From the NCBI RefSeq assembly GCF_000428885.1, contig NZ_KE386810.1:394979-458978 (forward strand): DNA of 64,000 nt. The letters are read 5' to 3'. Of the stretch, positions 13,195-21,606 are shown one piece after another. The position numbers were made by a program, and so were the translations under genes. The notes under the pieces were generated by a model. It was given only the letters and a program-made list of their open reading frames with translations. It made no database searches and was not told the DNA's origin. Position 1 is the stretch's first letter, and each line of letters starts with the position of its first letter. This DNA comes from Geothrix fermentans DSM 14018. Its GTDB lineage: Bacteria > Acidobacteriota > Holophagae > Holophagales > Holophagaceae.

Positions 13195-13425
13195 CTAGAT
13201 CTGCCGGTCACCCGGAGGTATCTCGGCGCAGCGGCGGCAGAGGCAGACGACGTTGCGGAGTTCCTCCGGGACCCGGGCCAGCGAGACCGGGTTGAAGGTG
13301 ACGGTGGTGCACCAGCAGGGGGCCTCGAGGTTCCCGCAGGCAGAGGGCACGCAGCCGTTCGGCCCGCCGCAGAGGGGACAGGTCTGCCGTTGGGCGTCGT
13401 TCAGTCGGTGGTAGTCGAGGGGCAT
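13195..13425 (-). CDS. Cysteine-rich CWC family protein
   Basis: A 76-residue protein with the pattern CPLCGGPNGC...APCWCTTV...VPEELRNVVCLCRRC, which matches the small Cys-rich CWC family (named for its Cys-Trp-Cys motif). Eight or more cysteines in pairs suggest zinc binding. The biochemical role of the family is not established. The start at 13425 lies 13 bp after the stop of the hotdog thioesterase gene, so both are probably on one message. Confidence 0.85.
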   Translation of the reverse strand: MPLDYHRLNDAQRQTCPLCGGPNGCVPSACGNLEAPCWCTTVTFNPVSLARVPEELRNVVCLCRRCAEIPPGDRQI

Positions 13426-13438
13426 CGCTGGGGCCGCA

Positions 13439-13861
13439 TCAGGGGCGCAGGGTGGCGATGGTCGCCTGCATGATCGCCACCACCTTCGGAGCGGCTTCAG
13501 GCCCGGAGAAGGCCTGGACCTCGCCGGTGCAGACCGTGAGGGACCGGCCCGCATTCTGCACCCGCCCGATGGCCAGGAAGCGCTCGCCGAGGGCGGGCCG
13601 CAGGAGGTTGATCTTGAACTCGGCGGTGACCACCTCGCAGCCTGGCGGCGCCTTCGTCAGGGCCGCGTACCCACAGGCGCTGTCGAGGATGCTGGCGATG
13701 GCCCCGGCATGGACATACCCGTGCTGCTGCGCCAGCCGCCCCGAGAACGGCAGCGCGATGTGCACCTCCCCCTCCGAGACCAGGGCCAGCTCCGCCCCGA
13801 GCGTCGCCATCAGGCCCTGGGCCTGGAAGCTGGTGGTGATCCGATCCTGGAGGTTGGTCAT
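13439..13861 (-). CDS. PaaI-type hotdog-fold thioesterase
   Basis: A 140-residue single hotdog domain protein predicted to hydrolyse acyl- or aryl-CoA thioesters. The family motif HGYVHAGAIASILDSACGYAA is present (catalytic region of PaaI/YbgC-like enzymes), followed by AEFKINLLRPALGERFLAIGRV. Substrate cannot be predicted from sequence. It is upstream of the CWC gene and downstream of the zinc ribbon/Coa1-like gene, all on the minus strand with short gaps. Confidence 0.85.
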   Translation of the reverse strand: MTNLQDRITTSFQAQGLMATLGAELALVSEGEVHIALPFSGRLAQQHGYVHAGAIASILDSACGYAALTKAPPGCEVVTAEFKINLLRPALGERFLAIGRVQNAGRSLTVCTGEVQAFSGPEAAPKVVAIMQATIATLRP

Positions 13862-13892
13862 GGTTCGATGGTCCTGGACTGGCGCCGGCAGT

Positions 13893-14567
13893 TCAATGGC
13901 TGGTGAGCAGATTGATGCGGGGTTGCCCCTGTTTGGGATCCACCTCGAGGGTCTGCCAGGTCCAGACCCCCGCGTGCAGCTTGCCGGAGGCATAGAGTCG
14001 GGCCTCTCCGTTCGGCCCGCTGATCGGGATGGACATATCGGCTTCTCCCGAGGCGTCGCCACGGGTGCTGATGGAACCTCCGACGGGACCTCCCCCCTGG
14101 ACGGGAGAACCGAGAAGCTGCACCACGCGCGGGTCCGCGGCTGCCTTCTGGATGGCTTGCTGGTAGGCCCCGGAGCCCTTGAAGGCGGATTCCACCATGC
14201 CCAGCGTGAAAAGGAGGAAGCCGGCGATCCCCACCGCCCCGGCGGCGGCCAGTCCGCCGAGGAACAGCCATCGCTTCTTCCTGGCAGCAGGCGCCGGCGC
14301 CGGGAGTGCCTCCTCGAACGGCGTGGTGCAGTACGGGCAGATCCTGGCGTGGGACTTGACCCGCTCCCCGCACTGGGAGCAGGCCTTCAGCGGGGCGGCG
14401 AACTGAAGCACCAGGAACGCGATCCACGCCCCGAACGGGTGAACGCCGAACCACATCCAATGCGGCGAGCGATGGTTCCGCCGGGCGGCCTTCAAGCCGA
14501 GCCAGATGGGCAGAACCCACAGACAGAGAAGCGCCAGGATGCAGCCTGAAATCTCGAGAAAATGCAT
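13893..14567 (-). CDS. Zinc-ribbon membrane protein with Coa1-like domain
   Basis: A 224-residue protein with two N-terminal membrane helices (about 5-22 and 42-60), a zinc ribbon (CSQCGERVKSHARICPYC, about 63-80), a third helix (about 98-120) and a C-terminal domain that begins AYQQAIQKAAADPRVVQLLG and continues with SIPISGPNGEARLYASGK. That last part resembles the cytochrome oxidase complex assembly protein 1 (Coa1) domain, common in bacterial zinc-ribbon proteins of unknown role. Start 14567 is supported by GAGGGTGG just upstream; the longer frame to 14618 is not. Confidence 0.7.
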   Translation of the reverse strand: MHFLEISGCILALLCLWVLPIWLGLKAARRNHRSPHWMWFGVHPFGAWIAFLVLQFAAPLKACSQCGERVKSHARICPYCTTPFEEALPAPAPAARKKRWLFLGGLAAAGAVGIAGFLLFTLGMVESAFKGSGAYQQAIQKAAADPRVVQLLGSPVQGGGPVGGSISTRGDASGEADMSIPISGPNGEARLYASGKLHAGVWTWQTLEVDPKQGQPRINLLTSH

Positions 14568-14645
14568 GCCACCCTCGAAATTTGGTGGTGAACAGTGATG
14601 GGCGGTGATGGGCACCACTCTCCCATCCCCGCCCCTCTCCGGCTT

Positions 14646-14681
14646 GCTTTGTCTTTCCTGGCGCCTTGGCGGTGCTCCTTT
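14646..14681. repeat. Partial copy of the 9-nt-periodic repeat
   Basis: The sequence reads CTTTGTCTTTCCTGGCGCC followed by TTGGCGGTGCTCC, a diverged single arm of the hairpin repeat at 12749 and 40948. No matching second arm lies beside it, so it is probably a decayed copy. Confidence 0.45.
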
Positions 14682-14704
14682 TGTTCAGCCGCCCAGAATG
14701 CCTC

Positions 14705-17700
14705 TCACCGCTTCGGATACGCCGGCACCTCCGGGAAGCTCGGCGTCGGGCTCTCCTTGAGCTGCTTCAGCAAGGTCTCGATGCCCACCTCGAGCTGGCG
14801 GTCGTGGCCCTGCATGAGGCTGGCGGGGTCGTTCTCCACGGTGAGGTCGGGGTCGGCGCCGTGGTTCTCCACCCACCACTTCCCTTCGCGGCCGTAGAAG
14901 CCGTTGTTGCTCTGCTCCACGCGGCCGCCGTCCAGGGTGAACTGGGTGTTGATGATGCCGACGAGGCCGCCCCAGCTGGGCACGCCCACGATGGGGCCCA
15001 GCTTGCGGGCCTTCACGTGCTCGAGGAAGGCCTCACCGTCGCTGCCGTTCTGCTCGTTGGTGAGGAAGACGTAGCGGCCGTCGCTGGCGGTGCCGGGGTA
15101 GCGGAAGGGGCCCATGCCGCGCAGGACATTGAAGCCCACCTGCTTGCGCTCCAGCTTGTCGATCATGAAGAACTCGGTCCAGCCGCCGCCATTGCCCCGC
15201 ACATCGATGACGATGCCCTTCTTGTAGCGGAAGGCCCGCCAGTACTTGTCGAACTGGCCGATGTTCTGGTCGCCCATGGCCGTGAGGTGCATGTAGCCCA
15301 GCTGGCCGCCCGAGGCCTTGTCCACGGCCGCGATGTTGTCCGCCACCCAGCGCTCGTAGCGCAGCTCCCGGTCCTGGGGGAGGGGCTCCACCTCGACGGT
15401 GCGGGCGCCGTCCATGGTGGGCTTCGCGTTCACTGTCAGCATGATCTTCTGCCCCTTGATGACCTGGAGGCGGGCGCCGATGGCCTCGGGCGCCTTCAAC
15501 GGCCTGCCGTCCACCGCCAGCAGGTAGTCCCCCTCCTTCACCAGGGGCGCGGGGTTGGCCAGGGGGGCCTTGAGGTCGCGGGCATAGGCCGTGGGGCCGT
15601 ACACCTTGGCGAAGCGGTAGAGGCCGTTCTCGGCGCGGAAGTCGGCGCCCAGCTGGCCCGTGTAGACCGGGCTCGGCAGGGGCCGGCCGGGACCGGGGTC
15701 GCCTCCGGAGACGTAGGTGTGGCTGACATTCAGCTCGCCCACCATCTGGCTCAGCATCCAGTTCAGCTCCTGGCGGGAGTTCAGCTCCGGCAGCCAGGCG
15801 CGGAACTTGGCGCCGATGGCGTTCCAGTCGTTGCCGTTCATGCTGGGGGACCAGAAGAAGTCCCGGTACCAGCGCCAGGTGTCCTCGAAGATCTGCTTCC
15901 ATTCGGCCCGGGGATCGACGGTCATGGTCATCCGTTCCAGATCTAGCTTCTCCGGCAGGGCCTTGGTGGTGAACACCGTCGCGGCGTCGCCCGCATGGAA
16001 ATTGGGGCCCTTGCGGAGGAGCAGGCGCCTGCCCTCGGCATCGAACGTCCAGTCGCTGATGGCGTCCGTCAGCACCACCTCCTTGTCCTTCTTGGCGGAG
16101 GCGTCGTAGAGGTGCAGCTTCCACTTGTCGGCGCCGCGGGGCGTGTAGAACTCCTCCACCACATTGTCGTCCCAGCCCTCGACCTCGCTCCAGCCCACCA
16201 GGCCCTTGCCCGCCTTGAGGTGGAAGAGGTTGCCCGGCTTCACGGGCAGGGGCGCGATGCGGTCCGAGAGGCCCGCCACGTCGATGCGGAAGGCGCCGGA
16301 AGCGGAGGACGAGGCCCCGCCCTTCTCCTCGCCGGCCCTCAGCTTCACGGCCATGACCTGCACGGGCGCGGACTGGATGTGGTTGTCCTGGCTGGGGTCG
16401 AGCTTCACATGGAAGTTGCTGTAGCTCAGGAAGTAGAGGGTGCTGCCGTCCTGGTCGAACCGGGGGTTGACGCAGTCGTAGAAGCCATCCGTGAGGGCCA
16501 CCTTCTGCTTCGTGGCCAGGTTGAAGAGGACGATGCGGCCGTTGCGGCTGGGCTCCACCACCGAGTAGGCCACCCACTGGGAGTCCGGCGCCCAGGCGTA
16601 GTCGCTCACCTCCCAGGTGAACTGGTCGTTCTTCAGGTCGTGGAACTCGTCGATCTTGGTGAGCTTCTTCGTGGCCACGTCGATGACGTAGATGGCGAAG
16701 CTCTTGTCGCCGAAGAGGAGCTTGGTGCCGTCCGGGCTCCACTCCAGGTGGTAGAGGGTGGTGTTCAGACCCGTGGGGATGCGCTCCGCCGCGCCGCCGT
16801 CCGCGGGCTGCACGTAGAGGTCGTAGCCCCCGCTGGCATCGCTGAAGTAGGCCACGCGCCTGCCGTCGGGCGAGAGCCGGGGCATGCGCTCGCGCACACC
16901 GGGCGTCTGCGTGAGGTTCCTGGCCGGCTTCGTCGCATCCGTGGGCAGGAGGAAGACCTCGCCCCGGGCCTCGAAGACGGCCGTGCCGCCCGTCAGGCTC
17001 ATGGCCTGGATCCAGTCCTTGGGGTTCACGGGCCGGGGCGCGGCCTTCCAGCCGTCGCTGGCGGTGGTGACGGGCACGGGATGGACGGCCTTCGTGGCCA
17101 GATCGAGGGCCTGGAGGTGACCACCCTGCACGAAGACGACCGTACGGCCGTCCGTGCTGGGCTGCTGGGCGTCGAAATCCTTGAGGTCCGTGAGCTGCTC
17201 AACGGCCTTGGTGGCGGGGTCCACGGCGTAGAGGTTGGTGATGCCGCTGGCGGCGCGGTCGGACTCGAAGAGCACCCGGCCGCCGGCCCAGATGGGGGCG
17301 CCGTTGCGGCCCACATAGTCCGTCAGCTCCGTGAAGGTCCCGGTCTTCAGATCCGCCAGCCACAGGTCCTGGCGTAGCCCGCCCTTGTAGCGCTTCCAGT
17401 AGTACTCGACATGCCCCTTGGAGCTGTAGGCGAGGCGCTGGCCATCCGGCGACAGGGTGCCCTGGACGGCCCGGGGAACCGCGAGGGCGATGGGTTCGTG
17501 CCCCTCGAGATCCACGGTGAAGAGCCGCTCGATGGGGCGGCGGTCATGCCCGCCGAGGGCCTTGACGACCACCTGGCGGCTGTCCGGCGTCCAGCCCTGT
17601 ACCGCAACGTATCCGGTCCAGGTGAGGCGCTTCGGCGCGCCGCCCCCGGCGGGCATGACGTAGGCCTCAGTGGCCCCGTCGTACTGGGCGCTGAAGGCGA

Positions 17701-17923
17701 TCCACCGGCCGTCGGGACTGAAGCGGGCCGCGGTCTCCAGACCCGGGTGGGTGGTCAGGCGCCGGGCGGGGCCGCCGCTGAGGGAGCCGAGCCAGAGATC
17801 GTCCTCCCAGGTGAACACCACCCGCTCCCCGCGCACATCCGGCGAGCTGACGAAGCGGGGCGCGCGATCCTGGGCCACGAGGGCGCAGGCCACGAGAAGC
17901 ACGGCGGAAGCACGGAAGGGCAT
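14705..17923 (-). CDS. Tricorn-like S41 serine protease
   Basis: Large secreted or periplasmic peptidase of 1072 residues. Order: signal peptide (1 to about 18, MPFRASAVLLVACALVAQ); N-terminal beta-propeller with repeated FSPDGRWIAFS, WTPDSRQV and LSPDGRRVAYFS blades; second propeller; helical linker; PDZ-like domain (about 760-850); and a C-terminal S41 core. The core shows GYMHLTAM (His/Ser region), IDVRGNGGG and NGSDGEAF with the nucleophile Ser near 961 followed by Asp, then VPSWGGLVGI. These match tricorn core protease, which degrades oligopeptides. GGAG lies 8 nt before the ATG. It stands alone, diverging from the ilvA leader. Confidence 0.9.
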   Translation of the reverse strand: MPFRASAVLLVACALVAQDRAPRFVSSPDVRGERVVFTWEDDLWLGSLSGGPARRLTTHPGLETAARFSPDGRWIAFSAQYDGATEAYVMPAGGGAPKRLTWTGYVAVQGWTPDSRQVVVKALGGHDRRPIERLFTVDLEGHEPIALAVPRAVQGTLSPDGQRLAYSSKGHVEYYWKRYKGGLRQDLWLADLKTGTFTELTDYVGRNGAPIWAGGRVLFESDRAASGITNLYAVDPATKAVEQLTDLKDFDAQQPSTDGRTVVFVQGGHLQALDLATKAVHPVPVTTASDGWKAAPRPVNPKDWIQAMSLTGGTAVFEARGEVFLLPTDATKPARNLTQTPGVRERMPRLSPDGRRVAYFSDASGGYDLYVQPADGGAAERIPTGLNTTLYHLEWSPDGTKLLFGDKSFAIYVIDVATKKLTKIDEFHDLKNDQFTWEVSDYAWAPDSQWVAYSVVEPSRNGRIVLFNLATKQKVALTDGFYDCVNPRFDQDGSTLYFLSYSNFHVKLDPSQDNHIQSAPVQVMAVKLRAGEEKGGASSSASGAFRIDVAGLSDRIAPLPVKPGNLFHLKAGKGLVGWSEVEGWDDNVVEEFYTPRGADKWKLHLYDASAKKDKEVVLTDAISDWTFDAEGRRLLLRKGPNFHAGDAATVFTTKALPEKLDLERMTMTVDPRAEWKQIFEDTWRWYRDFFWSPSMNGNDWNAIGAKFRAWLPELNSRQELNWMLSQMVGELNVSHTYVSGGDPGPGRPLPSPVYTGQLGADFRAENGLYRFAKVYGPTAYARDLKAPLANPAPLVKEGDYLLAVDGRPLKAPEAIGARLQVIKGQKIMLTVNAKPTMDGARTVEVEPLPQDRELRYERWVADNIAAVDKASGGQLGYMHLTAMGDQNIGQFDKYWRAFRYKKGIVIDVRGNGGGWTEFFMIDKLERKQVGFNVLRGMGPFRYPGTASDGRYVFLTNEQNGSDGEAFLEHVKARKLGPIVGVPSWGGLVGIINTQFTLDGGRVEQSNNGFYGREGKWWVENHGADPDLTVENDPASLMQGHDRQLEVGIETLLKQLKESPTPSFPEVPAYPKR

Positions 17924-18005
17924 CAAAGACTCCGGTGGGGGTTGACCACCATACATCGTCTTGCGATGAAACCGCCACCGCCTGGGTCAGAAATCGTGAA
18001 TCGCC

Positions 18006-18034
18006 TTGTGATACCTGGGGGTTGATGCTAATTT
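18006..18034 (+). promoter_or_regulatory. Putative promoter of the ilvA leader
   Basis: TTGTGA (18006-18011) and TAATTT (18029-18034) are separated by 17 nt and lie about 20 nt before the leader peptide ATG. The match to the sigma-70 consensus is moderate. Confidence 0.4.
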
Positions 18035-18054
18035 GACCTTCCAACAGGCTTCCC

Positions 18055-18126
18055 ATGTCCCGCACCGGTTCCGCCCTCATCATTACCGCCGCCATCGCGA
18101 TGATTCCGTCGCGCGAGGGGGCATAG
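18055..18126 (+). CDS. Isoleucine-rich leader peptide of ilvA
   Basis: A 23-codon open frame with a ribosome site (ACAGG, 6 nt before the ATG). The peptide contains the core LIITAAIAMI, with four Ile, one Leu and one of the two Thr codons in the first 17 residues. It ends TAG at 18124, 25 nt before the attenuator hairpin. Amino-acid biosynthetic operons such as ilvGMEDA and thrABC are controlled by leaders rich in the end-product amino acid; isoleucine is the end product of the pathway that IlvA starts. The frame is too short to be recognised by size alone; position and composition support it. Confidence 0.72.
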   Translation: MSRTGSALIITAAIAMIPSREGA

Positions 18127-18151
18127 GCCGGATCCGATCCACGATTCCAAG

Positions 18152-18185
18152 CCCCCCGCACCGCAAGGTCGGGGGGTTCTTCTTT
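18152..18185 (+). terminator. Transcription attenuator upstream of ilvA
   Basis: CCCCCCG (18152-18158) pairs with CGGGGGG (18170-18176); inside, ACC/GGT pair around a GCAA tetraloop with one bulged C. TTCTTCTTT follows (18177-18185), completing a rho-independent terminator 14 bp before the ilvA start codon. GGGGGC at the end of the leader frame (18117-18122) can pair with GCCCCC (18151-18156) and would break the terminator, so it is a candidate antiterminator that a stalled ribosome would leave free. Confidence 0.8.
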
Positions 18186-18199
18186 ATGCCGGAGCACCC

Positions 18200-19738
18200 A
18201 TGAGTCCAGACACGGTCCATCCTCCCCAGGATCTCCTCGAACGGATCCTCACGGCCCTGGTCTACGATGTGGCCATCGAGTCCCCCCTCGAGCCCGCGCC
18301 GCGCCTGTCCAGCCGGGTGGGCCGCCCCGTGTGGCTGAAGCGGGAGGACCTCCAGCCGGTGTTCTCCTTCAAGCTGCGGGGCGCCTACAACAAGATCGCC
18401 CAGCTGGATCCGGCCGAGCGGGCCCGGGGCGTCATCGCCGCCTCCGCGGGCAACCACGCCCAGGGGGTGGCCCTGGCCGCACGCAAGCTGGGCTGCGACG
18501 CCGTGATCGTCATGCCTGTGACCACACCCCGCATCAAGGTGGACGCCGTCCGCCGCCACGGCGCGAAGGTGGTCCTCCACGGTGACTCCTTCGACGAGGC
18601 CTATGCCCATTCCCAGGCCCTCATGGCCGCCGAGGGCAAGGTCTACATCCACCCCTACGACGACCCCGACGTGATCGCGGGCCAGGGCACCATCGGCCTG
18701 GAGCTGCTGCGCCAGATGCCCCGGGACCTGCGGGCGGTCTTCGTGCCCGTGGGCGGCGGCGGGCTCATCGCGGGCATCGCCGCCTACCTCAAGCGGCTCC
18801 GTCCGGAGATCCGGATCGTCGGCGTGGAGCCCGTGGACGCGGACGCCCTGAGCCGCTCCCTGGCCGCGGGCCGGCGCGTGAAGCTGGAGCGGGTGGGCCT
18901 CTTCGCAGACGGCGTGGCCGTCAGCCAGGTGGGCGCCCTGCCCTTCGAGCTGTGCCGGCAGTACGTGGACGAGATGGTGCGGGTGGACACGGACGAGATC
19001 TGCGCGGCCATCAAGGATGTCTTCGAGGAGAACCGCTCCATCCTGGAACCCTCCGGGGCCCTGGCCCTGGCGGGGCTCAAGGCCTGGGCGGCCCGGGAGG
19101 GCGCGGATCCCGCCGGGGGCAACCTGGTGGCCATCCTCTCTGGGGCCAACGCCAACTTCGACCTCCTCCGCTTCGTGGCCGAGCAGGCGGAACTGGGCGA
19201 GAAGCGCGAGGCCATCCTCGCCGTCACCATCCCCGAGCGGCCCGGCAGCTTCAAGGCCTTCTGCGAGCTCATCGGCGCCCGCGCCATCACCGAATTCAAC
19301 TACCGGCTGGCGGATCCGGAGCGGGCGCACATCTTCGTGGGCCTCCAGGTGGCCGACCGCTCGGAGATCGAGCCCCTCCTGGTCCGCTTGCGGGCGGAGG
19401 GTCTGGAGGCGCAGGACCTGAGCGACAACGAGATGGCGAAACTCCACGTCCGCCACCTGGTGGGTGGCCATGCGCCCCGGGCCACCCATGAGCGGCTCTA
19501 CCGCTTCGAGTTCCCCGAGCGCCCCGGCGCCCTGCTCCGCTTCCTGGAGCGCATGAGCCGCGGCTGGAACATCTCCCTCTTCCACTACCGCAACCACGGC
19601 GCCGACTACGGCCGCGTCCTGGCGGGCATCCAGGTCCCTCCACAGGACCAGGCCACCTTCCAGGCCTTCCTGGACGGGCTGGGCTATCCGTTCGTGGACG
19701 AGAGCGACAACCCGGCCTACCGGCTGTTTCTGGGTTGA
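18200..19738 (+). CDS. ilvA: Biosynthetic threonine deaminase
   Basis: Converts threonine to 2-oxobutanoate and ammonia with PLP, the first step of isoleucine synthesis. In the 512-residue protein the PLP lysine is K58 (FSFKLRGAYNK), with SAGNHAQGVA (PLP contact) and the glycine loop PVGGGGLIAG. Two C-terminal ACT-like regulatory domains follow (starting near VTIPERPGSFKAF and FEFPERPGALLRF), as in the allosteric, isoleucine-inhibited enzyme and unlike catabolic TdcB. GGAG lies 6 nt before the ATG. The leader and attenuator upstream suggest control by charged tRNA-Ile as well as by feedback. No other ilv gene is adjacent. Confidence 0.96.
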   Translation: MSPDTVHPPQDLLERILTALVYDVAIESPLEPAPRLSSRVGRPVWLKREDLQPVFSFKLRGAYNKIAQLDPAERARGVIAASAGNHAQGVALAARKLGCDAVIVMPVTTPRIKVDAVRRHGAKVVLHGDSFDEAYAHSQALMAAEGKVYIHPYDDPDVIAGQGTIGLELLRQMPRDLRAVFVPVGGGGLIAGIAAYLKRLRPEIRIVGVEPVDADALSRSLAAGRRVKLERVGLFADGVAVSQVGALPFELCRQYVDEMVRVDTDEICAAIKDVFEENRSILEPSGALALAGLKAWAAREGADPAGGNLVAILSGANANFDLLRFVAEQAELGEKREAILAVTIPERPGSFKAFCELIGARAITEFNYRLADPERAHIFVGLQVADRSEIEPLLVRLRAEGLEAQDLSDNEMAKLHVRHLVGGHAPRATHERLYRFEFPERPGALLRFLERMSRGWNISLFHYRNHGADYGRVLAGIQVPPQDQATFQAFLDGLGYPFVDESDNPAYRLFLG

Positions 19739-19957
19739 AGGATCCCTGAGCCTCAAGGCTCTCCACGAAGGGCACGAAGAGGCCCTGCGGGCCGAATAAG
19801 CTCACGAAGGGGTACGCATCAAAGGCCCTGTTGCCTCAGGTCAACTGGAGAGGTCCCGGGCTCAGTCCCATGGGTATTGACGCCTGCCTTCGCGCCCTTG
19901 GCTTTCCCTTCGCGCCCATCGTGGAGGCTTTTCTGCTCCCAGGAGAGAAACAACTGA
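19739..19957. other. Non-coding stretch between ilvA and rsmE
   Basis: No gene or clear terminator is visible. Near 19768-19817 are CACGAAGGGCACGAAG and CACGAAGGGG units, another degenerate about 9-nt periodic element similar in design to the CACCAAG repeats. Confidence 0.4.
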
Positions 19958-20665
19958 TCAGAACAGCTTCCCCACCAGGGCCGCCAGGGCGGTCTCGGTG
20001 CGGAGGATGCGGGGGCCGAGGTCGAGCGGCTTCAGGCCCGCCCTGAGGAGGCTCTGCACCTCGGCCTCCACCCAGCCTCCCTCCGGGCCGATGGCGAGGG
20101 TGATGGGGGCCGTCAGGACCTTCGGAACCGGGGCCCCCGTGCCGGGGTGGGCCATGAGGCCCGTGCCACCTGCCAGCAGGCCCGGCAGCGCATCCTCCAC
20201 GAAGGGGCGGAAGAGCCGCGCCAGGCGCAGCTCGGGCAGTACGGTGTCCTTGGCCTGCTCCAGGCCCAGGATCAGCTGCTCGCGGAGGTTTTCGGGCTTC
20301 ATCCTCGGGCTGGCCCAGTAAGCCTTCTCCACCTTCCAGGCGTTCAGCAGGACGATGCGGCTGGCACCGAGGCTGGCGGCGGCGGCCACCACGCGGTTCA
20401 GCACCTTGGGCCGCGGCACCGCGATCAGCAGCGTCAACGGCAGCTTGGGCGGCGGTGCCTGGTCCAGCCTCAGCTCCAGGTCGAGGGCCTCCTCATCCAG
20501 GCGCAGCACCCGGCCCCGGCCCATCTTGCCGCCCAGCAGGCCCACGGCCAGCTCGTCGCCCACCGCCGCGCGATGGACCTCCCGGACATGGGCCAGGCGC
20601 CGCCCCGTGAGGCGGGCCCGGTCCGGAGCCGTCAGGTCTTCCGGCAGCAGCAGCACCAGGTTCAA
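19958..20665 (-). CDS. rsmE: 16S rRNA (uracil-1498-N3)-methyltransferase
   Basis: Methylates U1498 of 16S rRNA in the 30S decoding region. The 235-residue protein has the RsmE layout: N-terminal PUA-like part and C-terminal SPOUT knot with LAIGPEGGWVEAE and LGPRILRTETA as SAM-binding loops. The start codon is TTG at 20665; it overlaps the TGA stop of the upstream GNAT gene (sequence TTGA), which implies translational coupling. Confidence 0.93.
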   Translation of the reverse strand: MNLVLLLPEDLTAPDRARLTGRRLAHVREVHRAAVGDELAVGLLGGKMGRGRVLRLDEEALDLELRLDQAPPPKLPLTLLIAVPRPKVLNRVVAAAASLGASRIVLLNAWKVEKAYWASPRMKPENLREQLILGLEQAKDTVLPELRLARLFRPFVEDALPGLLAGGTGLMAHPGTGAPVPKVLTAPITLAIGPEGGWVEAEVQSLLRAGLKPLDLGPRILRTETALAALVGKLF

Positions 20666-21183
20666 GGCAGGTCCATGGCCAGGAGCAGGTCGCGGTCCAC
20701 CTGGTCACCGATCCTGAAGACATGCTCGCCCACCTCGCGGAAGCCGCTGCGGGCATAGAAGGCCAGGGCCCTGTGGTTGTTCTCCCACACGCCGAGCCAG
20801 AGGGTGTCCGCGCCCCAGGCGCGCGCCATCGCCACTGCCTCCGCCATCAGCGCCGCGCCGCGGCCCCCGCCCTGGGCCGCGCTCAGCACGTAGATGCGCT
20901 GCAGCTCCACGGGACGCTCGCCGGGAACGCCGGGCTCGCGGTGGCCCAGACGCAGCTGGAGGAAGCCGCAGGGCACGCCGTCCAGCTCCAGGACCCGGGC
21001 GGGCCGGGCGGGGTCCGCCAGCTCCGCCCGCTGGATGGCTTCGCCGTAGGCTCCAGCCAGGAAGGCGGCCAGGTTTTCGGGGGAGCTGACGGCCTCGAAG
21101 GTCTCGCGGAACGTGCGGATGCCCAGGTCTGCGAGGACGGTCGCATCTTCTGGCGTGGCGGGACGGATGGTGGTCGTGGGCAT
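20662..21183 (-). CDS. GNAT family N-acetyltransferase
   Basis: A 173-residue single-domain acetyltransferase. The acetyl-CoA binding pyrophosphate loop is AAQGGGRGAAL, preceded by the strand RIYVLS, and followed by LGVWENNHRALAFYARSGFREVG, the classic GNAT motif B region. Substrate unknown; similarity to the polyamine acetyltransferase-like subgroup is only general. It lies between the TfoX-N gene (5-bp gap) and rsmE (4-nt overlap), all minus strand. Confidence 0.85.
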   Translation of the reverse strand: MPTTTIRPATPEDATVLADLGIRTFRETFEAVSSPENLAAFLAGAYGEAIQRAELADPARPARVLELDGVPCGFLQLRLGHREPGVPGERPVELQRIYVLSAAQGGGRGAALMAEAVAMARAWGADTLWLGVWENNHRALAFYARSGFREVGEHVFRIGDQVDRDLLLAMDLP

Positions 21184-21188
21184 GAGGA

Positions 21189-21545
21189 CTACTTTCGCTT
21201 GGGGTTGGAGCGGGTTCTGGTCTTGGCGCGGGCGGCCACGGCGATGGCCTTGCCCATCCAGATCCCGAGCTGGTCCGGGTCTTCCAGCACGTCCACGGGC
21301 AGCTCGTAGTACTGCATCGGCCGCGCGGGATCGCCGAAGGGCATGAAGGGGCCCATGCCCGCCGCTTCGAAATCGGGACGGTTCGTGTCGTCCGTCTTGA
21401 AGTAGAGCGTGTCATTCGCGGCCAGGGCGAAGGCACGGCCGTCGGCGAAGAAGCAGAGACCGCCGAACATCCGCCGGGAGTCCACGGGGCGGATCTGCCC
21501 CATCTGCTCCAGGAGGTATGTGCGGAAGCTCACGGAAACGGCCAT
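21189..21545 (-). CDS. TfoX N-terminal domain protein
   Basis: A 118-residue protein with the TfoX-N features RRMFGGLCFFADGRAFALA and YFKTDD near the N-terminal half, ending in a basic tail (KTRTRSNPKRK). Full TfoX/Sxy, the competence co-activator, has an additional C-terminal domain that is absent here; stand-alone TfoX-N proteins are common and of unknown function. First gene of the TfoX-GNAT-rsmE run and divergent from ptb. Confidence 0.85.
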   Translation of the reverse strand: MAVSVSFRTYLLEQMGQIRPVDSRRMFGGLCFFADGRAFALAANDTLYFKTDDTNRPDFEAAGMGPFMPFGDPARPMQYYELPVDVLEDPDQLGIWMGKAIAVAARAKTRTRSNPKRK

Positions 21546-21606
21546 GGCGCCATGGTACTCTCCTCGCGGCACCGCCGGGACGCCCGGCGTTTTCACAGGA
21601 TCCTCC

